From Candidatus Nomurabacteria bacterium (GTDB taxonomy: Bacteria; Patescibacteriota; Saccharimonadia; Saccharimonadales; Saccharimonadaceae): DNA of 7,958 bases. Location: assembly GCA_031262565.1 (NCBI GenBank), contig JAISHL010000012.1:1-7958 (forward strand), given 5' to 3'. The translations under genes were made by a program, and so were the position numbers. The first letter of the stretch is position 1. Every line of letters begins with the position of its first letter. This document shows, in pieces, positions 1 through 5,174 of the stretch. The notes under the pieces were generated by a model. The model did no database searches and was not told where the DNA came from. It saw nothing but the letters and a program-made list of their open reading frames with translations.

Positions 1-45
1 CTTAATATCGCACAATCAGACTCTATCACGCCTTACCCTTTCTTT

Positions 46-406
46 TTACAGCGTATACGCATTGGAATATCCCTCAAAGACAGCCTCCATGATCTTTCGC
101 GGCTTCACGCAATCACCGATCGCGGCAGTTTCTGGGGTTATCCCGTAAAACGTCTCGACAAGCGCAGATTTGGAACGTAATCCGGTGCAAAGAATCACGG
201 TATCAACTTCCTTTTCTATCGGTTGTTGATTCTTCTCGCACATTATAATACTGTGATCTTTGATTTCCATACAACGACTCTCCAAGCAAATCTCCAGCGC
301 TGTAGCGATTTTTATTTTTTGACGCAACTTCGTCAATACCGTCAATAATATCACTGATTGTCTGGCTTACATATTGCTTAAGATCCATACCGTCGTTAGA
401 GCTCAT
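46..406 (-). pseudogene. Chimeric gene remnant: start of a small hypothetical gene joined out of frame to an old-yellow-enzyme/FadH-type C-terminus
   Basis: Translation should begin at the ATG at 406, since AAGGAG lies six bases upstream and a strong promoter precedes it. The first ~33 residues (MSSNDGMDLKQYVSQT...) look like an amphipathic start of a small hypothetical protein. From about position 310 down to 46 a different frame carries a recognisable C-terminal end of the FAD/NAD(P)-binding domain of 2,4-dienoyl-CoA reductase/NADH:flavin oxidoreductases: VDTVILCTGLRS, then AAIGDCVKPRKIMEAVFEGY, the usual IGD flavin-binding segment, and a natural stop. The catalytic OYE barrel is absent. 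The two frames differ by one base; losing one base in the A6 (315-320) or A5 (309-313) run of the coding strand would join them into one ORF of about 115 codons. As read, frame 0 gives only a 67-residue product. Most likely a decayed acquired gene; a sequencing error in the homopolymer is the alternative. Confidence 0.6.
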
Positions 407-493
407 TTTATTCTCCTTTTAATGTGTTAGTAGTAATACGGGTCCTGTTTAGGTAATTAGCCGTTCGCATCGCCCGCGTCGTAATGTGATAAG

Positions 494-522
494 AGTATAG
501 CAAACTTAAATTAGTTTGTCAA
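494..522 (-). promoter_or_regulatory. Sigma70-type promoter of the chimeric remnant
   Basis: On the minus strand a perfect -35 TTGACA (517-522) is followed by a 17-base spacer and -10 TATACT (494-499) with an extended TGC. Transcription should start near 487, leaving a leader of about 80 bases before the ATG at 406. The leader shows no strong hairpin that I can find. This is the closest match to consensus in the window, which is striking for a gene that looks broken. Confidence 0.8.
501..518. promoter_or_regulatory. Operator-like inverted repeat in the promoter spacer
   Basis: CAAACT and AGTTTG form a perfect 6-base inverted repeat with a 6-base centre, lying between the -35 and -10 boxes and overlapping the last two bases of the -35. 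Placement and symmetry suit a dimeric repressor. The site is AT-rich, so a chance palindrome is possible, and no repressor gene is in the window. Confidence 0.4.
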
Positions 523-584
523 GCTTTTTACTATTAGCATATTCCATTTTGTGGTTTTTGAATATATTAAGGGGTGACGTTTTT

Positions 585-1454
585 CTACATCTCCGTCCAG
601 CTCGTCACAATCGCCTCAACAGTTTTTTTCGGATTCCAGATTTGCCAAGCGGTTTGACGAACAGCCAATTCCCCGCTCCATATACGAAGAGGCTGCGCGA
701 AAGGTTGCGTTATCACCCGACCGCCATGCGCCACGAACAGATTTTCGCCATGCCACAGCGTCAACATGACGGGATAAGTCGTCGTAAATTTATGCAACGT
801 TTCCGCGACTTGCTTAACGCCTTGGCTGAACATCACGACGCGCGGATAATACACGCTTTGAAAAATTTTCTGCAACTGATTCAGGCTGACGATCAAATGC
901 GTCGCGCCCCGATTTAACAGATTTTCGCCAATATTTTTTACCAAATCAACCGCGTCGCGCGTGATCACGACTGGTGTTGTTTGATCTTGACTCAAAAAAG
1001 TTTCCGCCAGTGCCGCCGTTTCGGAATTTTGCCCACTGTCGCCAATAAAAAGCATTGCGTCCGCCCATTCTGCTACCGCATATAAATTCGGCAACGCTTC
1101 TTTTGACAATCCGCCGCTCGGATTTGACGGGGCAAAAAAACAATCATCATTTTTAATTGTCATTCCGAATTTATTTCGGAATCTAATAGATCCTGAAACA
1201 AGTTCAGGATGACGAGAAGGATTTTCAGTATTACAAACGACTTTTTTTAACACATCTGGCATGATTACGCGAACTTTACCAACACCAACCGTCAACGCCG
1301 TTTTATACGCCAACGCCACGCCTGCAAAACTGTGCGCATTTCCGCCAATAATCGCCAACCGCCCCGCAAAATCGCGATTCTCAGGCTTGCTCCACAGAAT
1401 ATCTGGGAATAACGGCTTGCCCGACTCTTGTTTTTGCCACCAACTTTCATTCAT
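585..1454 (-). CDS. NAD(P)H-hydrate dehydratase-like protein (ribokinase fold, divergent)
   Basis: The family removes water from damaged NAD(P)H (NADHX) using ADP or ATP in the cytoplasm. The N-terminal part fits: GRLAIIGG at residues 31-38, a small-residue helix to ~60 matching the family's GGS..Y.GA..LA..AAL..GAG pattern, a shortened G-rich step at FIGDSGQN, and TRDAVDLV at the family's vDADAL position. The C-terminal half is weak: the GGxGDxLxG nucleotide/catalytic motif is replaced by IWSGELAV, so activity is uncertain. Residues 81-99 come from a palindromic element (1159-1213), an insert placed before the segment FFAPSNPSGG. I chose the ATG at 1454, with GGAG seven bases upstream; a TTG at 1460 is a weaker alternative. 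It overlaps the end of the NUDIX gene by eight bases, so coupling is likely. It could also be a related sugar-kinase-fold protein without dehydratase activity. Confidence 0.6.
   Translation of the reverse strand: MNESWWQKQESGKPLFPDILWSKPENRDFAGRLAIIGGNAHSFAGVALAYKTALTVGVGKVRVIMPDVLKKVVCNTENPSRHPELVSGSIRFRNKFGMTIKNDDCFFAPSNPSGGLSKEALPNLYAVAEWADAMLFIGDSGQNSETAALAETFLSQDQTTPVVITRDAVDLVKNIGENLLNRGATHLIVSLNQLQKIFQSVYYPRVVMFSQGVKQVAETLHKFTTTYPVMLTLWHGENLFVAHGGRVITQPFAQPLRIWSGELAVRQTAWQIWNPKKTVEAIVTSWTEM
1159..1213. repeat. Nested palindromic element, copy 1 (55 bp), inside the dehydratase gene
   Basis: The unit is bounded by GTCAT...ATGAC and built from two hairpins: ATTCCGAA-5-TTCGGAAT and ATCCTGAA-5-TTCAGGAT, separated by the small palindrome CTAATAG. 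Read with the gene it has no stop and encodes RHPELVSGSIRFRNKFGMT. Its right hairpin is the exact reverse complement of the left hairpin of the copy at 2526-2593; 26 bases in a row are shared. Layout and in-frame placement are like the Rickettsia palindromic elements that insert into coding regions. Confidence 0.85.
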
Positions 1455-1938
1455 CGCCAAACTCCGAAACTTCGCTCAACTCGTATTTTTCAATCGTCCA
1501 ATCGTCGTTAAAATAAAACTTGCCGACTAATTTTTCACCGCCAAGAACTCGCGGTAACCAAAATTTATCATCTGGCAACATTCGCTCAAACGGCAACCCA
1601 TTTTTATTAAACCAACGCGGAGTTTTCGCCTCGATAGTCGACGTCGGCTCGCCTTTCCACTCGGTCGCCACAAAAACATGCACGCGCATTTCCTGCGGTT
1701 TTGGATCTTCGCCGTCGCCAGGGTTATAAAAAACCATCTCCGCCATTTTTTGAAACTTTGTCGGTGTCACGCCAATTTCTTCAATCGCCTCGCGGATCAT
1801 GGTTGCTGTGATATTTTTGTCGCTCGGTTCCATTTTTCCGCCAACACCATTGACTTTGCCTGCGCCGATTTTACGACCTTTTTCAGCCAGCAAAATCTCG
1901 TCACCCTTAACCAAATATAACAACGTCGCTTCAATCAT
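1447..1938 (-). CDS. MTH1-like NUDIX hydrolase (oxidised purine nucleotide diphosphatase)
   Basis: Probably hydrolyses oxidised nucleoside triphosphates such as 8-oxo-dGTP to the monophosphate, keeping them out of DNA. The 163-residue protein tracks human MTH1/NUDT1 along its length: a GAGKxNGxGGK segment at 25-35, the NUDIX helix with REAIEEIGV (49-57), VHVFVATEWKGEP, then LPDDKFWLP where MTH1 has WPDDSYWFP with its two base-recognising aspartates, and GKFYF near the end. The NUDIX box has one extra residue between the Gly and the REUxEE core, and Asp40 stands near the usual first Glu; the metal-binding REAIEE is intact. The ATG at 1938 is chosen because AGGAG lies upstream and it overlaps the exoIII stop as ATGA, indicating translational coupling. 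The ten residues of the longer ORF upstream are a shadow of exoIII. Confidence 0.88.
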   Translation of the reverse strand: MIEATLLYLVKGDEILLAEKGRKIGAGKVNGVGGKMEPSDKNITATMIREAIEEIGVTPTKFQKMAEMVFYNPGDGEDPKPQEMRVHVFVATEWKGEPTSTIEAKTPRWFNKNGLPFERMLPDDKFWLPRVLGGEKLVGKFYFNDDWTIEKYELSEVSEFGDE

Positions 1939-2819
1939 AAATCTCCTAGTTCTATACTCACGGGACAATGATCACTGCCCATTTGCGCAGGATAAATCGT
2001 CGCGTCGCGCAAATTTTCCCGCAATTTTTCATCAACCATAAAATAATCAATCCGCCAGCCGATATTCCGCGCGCGCGCATTCGCCCGCCATGTCCACCAA
2101 GTGTATTGATCTGGCTCGTCACCATGAATCGCCCGAAAACTGTCGATAAAACCATTGTTCAAATATTTTTGAAAACCAGCCCGCTCTTCGTTTGTGAAAC
2201 CAGCGTTGCCGACATTTTGCTTCGGATTTGCAAGGTCAATTTCACGGTGCGCCACGTTCAAATCGCCACAAAAAATCACAGGTTTCGTTTCGCGCAATTT
2301 ATTCAAATATTGCAAAAAAGCCGCGTCCCATTTTTCACGAATTTCCAATCGTTCCAACTCGCGTTTAACGTTCGGCGTGTAAACATTGACCAGAAAAAAC
2401 TTCTCAAATTCCGCAGTTGTTACCCGCCCCTCGCGCGTCAAATCGCCGAATTGGTCGGTTAATTGATTATCTCCGTCATTTTTCACGCCCCGACCTCTAC
2501 TTTTGTCATACTGTATGCCAATATTGTCATCCTGAACTTGTTTCAGGATCTCTAAATTACCATCACTAGACCCTGAAATGAATTCAGGGTGACATTTGAT
2601 TATTTTCTTTACAAAAATCGCCGTCCCAGAATAGCCCGCGCGATCCGCATCATTCCAAAATTCTTCATAATCTGGCAGATCAATGTCAACCTGTCCGCGC
2701 TTCGCCTTAGTTTCCTGCATACACAGAATGTCAGGATTTTGCGCCGCCAAAAACTGCATAAAATCGCCTTTTTTAATATTCGCGCGCAGCCCGTTTACAT
2801 TCCATGAAAAAATCTTCAT
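1935..2819 (-). CDS. xthA: Exonuclease III / AP endonuclease, with an in-frame repeat insert
   Basis: Cuts DNA 5' of abasic sites in base excision repair and trims 3' ends. All family signatures are present: WNVNGLRA (6-13), MQETK with the metal-binding Glu36, GYSGTAIF (62-69), LVNVYTPN (143-150), CGDLNVAH with catalytic Asp186 and Asn188, the QNVGNAGFTNEER loop, WWTWR, WRIDYF, and GSDHCP with Asp283-His284. At 294 residues it is about 40 longer than usual. The excess lies between FVKK (70-72) and EGRV (130-133), a surface loop in the family: residues 76-98 are encoded by the palindromic element at 2526-2593, and a further ~20 residues follow. No catalytic motif is disturbed. The ATG at 2819 has no Shine-Dalgarno but an extended -10 box just upstream, so the mRNA may be leaderless. 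ATGA overlap with the NUDIX gene downstream. Confidence 0.93.
   Translation of the reverse strand: MKIFSWNVNGLRANIKKGDFMQFLAAQNPDILCMQETKAKRGQVDIDLPDYEEFWNDADRAGYSGTAIFVKKIIKCHPEFISGSSDGNLEILKQVQDDNIGIQYDKSRGRGVKNDGDNQLTDQFGDLTREGRVTTAEFEKFFLVNVYTPNVKRELERLEIREKWDAAFLQYLNKLRETKPVIFCGDLNVAHREIDLANPKQNVGNAGFTNEERAGFQKYLNNGFIDSFRAIHGDEPDQYTWWTWRANARARNIGWRIDYFMVDEKLRENLRDATIYPAQMGSDHCPVSIELGDL
2526..2593. repeat. Nested palindromic element, copy 2 (68 bp), inside exoIII
   Basis: It starts GTCAT and ends GTGAC, and holds hairpins ATCCTGAA-5-TTCAGGAT and ACCCTGAA-5-TTCAGGGT around a 21-base non-palindromic middle. Its first 26 bases equal the reverse complement of the right end of copy 1, so the copies lie in opposite orientation. 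In the gene frame it reads CHPEFISGSS...LKQVQDD without a stop. The middle is 13 bases longer than in copy 1, so the exit frame differs while the entry peptide HPE-x2-SGS is the same. Confidence 0.85.
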
Positions 2820-2825
2820 GCAACA

Positions 2826-2834
2826 ATTCTAGCA
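2826..2834 (-). promoter_or_regulatory. Candidate extended -10 promoter of exoIII
   Basis: TGC-TAGAAT on the minus strand ends six bases before the exoIII ATG. The -35 region is poor, which an extended -10 can compensate for. Transcripts starting 6-8 bases below the box would begin at or beside the start codon. The absence of a Shine-Dalgarno before this ATG fits a leaderless message. Confidence 0.4.
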
Positions 2835-2852
2835 TAATTTATTGCGGTTTAG

Positions 2853-3413
2853 CTATTTAACCACTGGAATTTCACTCAATTCTTGGCGAAGTTGTTCGAG
2901 CATTTCTTGCTGATTAAACCAGCCAACATGATTTTGATCAATAATGCCAAGCTTCATAGCTATTTCAAACTTATCGTAATCGCACTTTTTATATCTTCTA
3001 TTATGTGGTTCCAGTGTGGCGCCCCATAATGGTCTACTTTTAAGATCTAGCGGGCAACCTTTTTCCGTCAATAGCGCGCAGCTTCCAAATGAATCTCTTT
3101 TTTTGTCATGTTGCATAATATCACCGAAAGTCTCGCGATTTTCCATATATTCTATACTTGGAGCCGCAACGGCAATGCCATAATTCTCGGTCGACAAACA
3201 AGCGATTCCAGCCATAATAGCCTTTCTCACGTCTTGCTGATCAACCTCATCATCGTCATTGTAAAAATCTATCGGAGCGTAACCACATGCACTATGCTTG
3301 CAACAATGTTCACCTTTGCATATACCACAAATATTGATACTGCGTTTTCCTTCTGTGATGCGCGTGCCAAACACGAGACTGTCGCGAAGTTTAGTCATTT
3401 CCTTTGATGCCAT
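2853..3413 (-). CDS. Cysteine-cluster protein, third of three tandem paralogues
   Basis: Function unknown. The 186-residue protein shares its whole layout with its two upstream neighbours: MAS start, C29-x2-C32-x4-C37C38-x4-C43 running into GYAPIDFY, a helical middle, an AAPS stretch (83-86), then C112-ALL...GC120, R127P128, C144 and a C-terminal helical tail with GWFNQQ. Eight conserved cysteines in this order suggest a bound metal ion or Fe-S cluster. The CxxC...CC plus C...GC...RP arrangement recalls the YkgJ-type cysteine-cluster families (putative zinc- or iron-chelating), but the Cys these usually have after RP is Ala here (RPLWGA). No signal peptide or membrane segment is seen, so it is probably cytoplasmic. 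AAGGAG lies five bases before the ATG, and the gene overlaps the end of its upstream neighbour by 23 bases. Confidence 0.8.
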   Translation of the reverse strand: MASKEMTKLRDSLVFGTRITEGKRSINICGICKGEHCCKHSACGYAPIDFYNDDDEVDQQDVRKAIMAGIACLSTENYGIAVAAPSIEYMENRETFGDIMQHDKKRDSFGSCALLTEKGCPLDLKSRPLWGATLEPHNRRYKKCDYDKFEIAMKLGIIDQNHVGWFNQQEMLEQLRQELSEIPVVK

Positions 3414-3933
3414 TATGACTCCTTATCTTATTTATTATATAATTATCCGCGATCCTATGAATTGCGGCAAAATTCTTTGGATGAACCCAACTAATATCTT
3501 CAGGCGTTAATCCGCGTGCAAATAATGCCTCAAAACCATAAAAACGACAATCGCCATTCGGAACAGCTTTAAATGATGCCCCGAAAAACGGGCGATCCTC
3601 GTCGCTAAAAGGGCAATTATTCGCAAATACACATGGCAAATCGCCACCTGTTTCATTTACGTAGATTTCACTACCACTACTTTTAGATATAGGAGAAGCC
3701 ACCGCTAATTTATTGAGAGACATAAACCAAATAGCCGCCAAACCAAGATTTATTTTCTCCTGAATTTTCTTGGCACTTATTTGATCATTATCGTCATAAA
3801 AATCCAGTGGCGCATAACTGCATGGCGCGGTATCACAACAACGTTTTTGTCGAACGCAATTATTGCATGCATCGTGATTAACGCTGTCTTGCAATATTTC
3901 TTGCCTGATTCTCAAAATTCTCTCTGATGCCAT
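3391..3933 (-). CDS. Cysteine-cluster protein, second of three tandem paralogues
   Basis: Function unknown; 180 residues. C23-x2-C26-x5-C32C33-x4-C38 leads into SYAPLDFY, followed by an ASP stretch (79-81), C101, C107, R114P115 and C129, with a tail containing DISWVHPKNF. This copy is the most diverged: the spacing C101-x5-C107 is two residues shorter than in its sisters and the Gly before the second Cys is Asn. The start at 3933 is set by the conserved MAS opening and by AAGGAG ten bases upstream, inside the last codons of the preceding gene; the 30 residues of the longer ORF upstream are a shadow. One base separates it from the preceding stop, so it is in an operon with both sisters. Confidence 0.8.
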   Translation of the reverse strand: MASERILRIRQEILQDSVNHDACNNCVRQKRCCDTAPCSYAPLDFYDDNDQISAKKIQEKINLGLAAIWFMSLNKLAVASPISKSSGSEIYVNETGGDLPCVFANNCPFSDEDRPFFGASFKAVPNGDCRFYGFEALFARGLTPEDISWVHPKNFAAIHRIADNYIINKIRSHNGIKGND

Positions 3934-3934
3934 A

Positions 3935-4450
3935 TTATTGATTCTCCTTTTTGAACTCCCCTGCGAGATTACATAAAACATCTTGGTAGTTTTTCCAAGA
4001 CAAATCATCAAACTCGAAACCACTAATCATATAAGCTAACTCTGGTGGTTGCGTGCAATGTTCCAATCCTCTCTCATCGGGCTGTAAAACCGCTGCATAA
4101 AACGGTCTATCTTCGACCGCTTTGATTAAGCAACCGTTGCTCTGTAATAGCGAACAAGGACCATCATCATCAACATCGCACACTTCGCCTATAAAACCAC
4201 GATTTTTAACATGCTTTACGCTCGGCGCCACCACAAAATATCCGTCAATATCAAAAGCTAAACATGCCCTGCCAAGCAAAATAGCTCGCCTTAATATTTT
4301 GGAATCAAAATTACCTTTTTCGTTATAAAAATCCGCTGGCGCATAAGCACAAGACGCCTCTTTACAGCAAGCGCCACCACAAGCCGAACAAATCTCTGTA
4401 TCCGCAGATTCAAGGCTCTGTCGTTTTTTCAAATATTCTCCTGATGCCAT
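3935..4450 (-). CDS. Cysteine-cluster protein, first of three tandem paralogues
   Basis: Function unknown; 171 residues, the shortest and most regular copy. C21-x2-C24-x3-C28C29-x4-C34 leads into AYAPADFYN, then VAPS (74-77), C99-SLL..NGC107, R115P116, LQP and C132, ending in a tail with DLSWKNYQ. Two extra cysteines (63, 91) are not shared by all copies. The opening MASGEYLKKRQSL resembles the charged first helix of the other two. It is the first gene of the trio and has its own promoter at 4459-4487 with only eight bases to the ATG and no Shine-Dalgarno, unlike the two genes after it. The close sequence shared by all three points to tandem duplication followed by strong divergence outside the cysteines and the YAPxDFY block. 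Confidence 0.8.
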   Translation of the reverse strand: MASGEYLKKRQSLESADTEICSACGGACCKEASCAYAPADFYNEKGNFDSKILRRAILLGRACLAFDIDGYFVVAPSVKHVKNRGFIGEVCDVDDDGPCSLLQSNGCLIKAVEDRPFYAAVLQPDERGLEHCTQPPELAYMISGFEFDDLSWKNYQDVLCNLAGEFKKENQ

Positions 4451-4458
4451 ATCTTTTT

Positions 4459-4487
4459 ATTATAGCATACTTTTGCAAATAAATCAA
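4459..4487 (-). promoter_or_regulatory. Extended -10 promoter of the cysteine-cluster genes, probably leaderless
   Basis: The minus strand reads TTGATT (4482-4487), a 17-base spacer ending in TGC, and a perfect TATAAT (4459-4464). Only eight bases then remain before the ATG at 4450, so the RNA should begin within a few bases of the start codon. The -35 overlaps the recO stop codon at 4484-4486. This lets the trio be expressed separately from recO. Confidence 0.7.
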
Positions 4488-5173
4488 ATTCCAGCCATTG
4501 TTTTGGTGACATATAGGCAATTTTCAATCAAATCTTGCGTATTAGCGATTTTTGCGACAGTCGATAACGGATTTGACATCATCACGCGCAAAAGTTTAAT
4601 CGTCGGCGCATCAAATCGCCCATTTATATCAAAAATAAACACTTGTTCAACGGAGCTAAAATTATATCGAGCGTCCTCAACTAGCTTCATTCCATTATTA
4701 TCGGTCACGGTATTCAGCTCATTGCCAAGCAGTTTCGCCAGACGCAAATAAAACCACGTTTCCGTCGTTTTGACATTGATTTTCGCATCATTAAGCCCTG
4801 TAAAAATATCAACTAATAGCTCGTAAAAATCTGGTTCATCAATCGTCTGACTTGCCTTCGCAACCTGTTTTATCGCTTCATAACCGAATTGTAATTTGTC
4901 ATAATCGCTCATAATTTGGTCAAAAAACTTCTCCATTTTTGCGCCCGTCAAAGTCCACATGCCGCCAAGGTTATTCGCCCCACGCGCCAGCACGACTTCG
5001 CAAATCGCAAAAAGTTCAAGTCCGCCCGCCAGTCGCGATTTTTCTTTGCGAACACCGCGCGCCATCACTGCTAACTGCCCATTTTCAGGAGTTAAAATCG
5101 TCAAAATTCGATCAGCCTCGCCGTAATTGACGCGGCGTAGAATGATGACTGGTGTTCTAAGATTTTGTGACAT
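4484..5173 (-). CDS. recO: DNA repair protein RecO
   Basis: RecO anneals single strands and, with RecR, helps load RecA onto SSB-coated DNA in the RecF pathway. The 229-residue protein has the family's N-terminal OB fold: TPVIILRRVNYGEADRILTI, GQLAVMARGVRK, a basic KSRLAGGLELF segment, then an aromatic and acidic helical C-terminal domain with FYLRLAKLLG. The zinc-finger cysteines found in many RecO proteins at this point are absent; the region reads LNTVTDNNGMKL and then FIFDINGRF, as in short RecO forms. The start at 5173 is chosen because homology begins there; the 85 residues of the longer ORF upstream are a shadow of the FISUMP gene. It follows that gene's stop by one base (TAA-T-ATG) without a clear Shine-Dalgarno, suggesting coupled translation. 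Confidence 0.85.
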   Translation of the reverse strand: MSQNLRTPVIILRRVNYGEADRILTILTPENGQLAVMARGVRKEKSRLAGGLELFAICEVVLARGANNLGGMWTLTGAKMEKFFDQIMSDYDKLQFGYEAIKQVAKASQTIDEPDFYELLVDIFTGLNDAKINVKTTETWFYLRLAKLLGNELNTVTDNNGMKLVEDARYNFSSVEQVFIFDINGRFDAPTIKLLRVMMSNPLSTVAKIANTQDLIENCLYVTKTMAGI

Positions 5174-5174
5174 A

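Noticed and set aside
1..45. Gene or terminator in the leftmost 45 bases
   Set aside because: No open frame with family resemblance, hairpin or promoter is visible; it is simply sequence after the remnant's stop.
523..584. Intrinsic terminator after the dehydratase gene
   Set aside because: Only weak AT-rich pairing (ATATTC/GAATAT with a 15-base loop) and no GC-rich stem with a T-run could be found.
516..917. Plus-strand ORF opposite the dehydratase gene
   Set aside because: It has no family resemblance and no ribosome binding site, and it lies antisense to a coding region with recognisable motifs; it is a frame shadow.
1935..1938. UGA recoded as glycine (Gracilibacteria/Absconditabacteria code)
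   Set aside because: TGA ends exoIII, the NUDIX gene and recO at natural family C-termini and takes part in stop/start overlaps, so the standard code applies.
1968..2462. Plus-strand ORF of 164 codons opposite exoIII
   Set aside because: ExoIII motifs on the other strand are unambiguous across the whole stretch; this open frame results from its base composition.
1159..2593. Hairpins of the two palindromic elements as transcription terminators
   Set aside because: They lie inside open coding regions, have no T-run after them, and match each other as repeat copies.
3934..4023. Upstream start for the second cysteine-cluster gene
   Set aside because: The added 30 residues overlap the end of the first paralogue, while the conserved MAS start with AAGGAG before it is at 3933.
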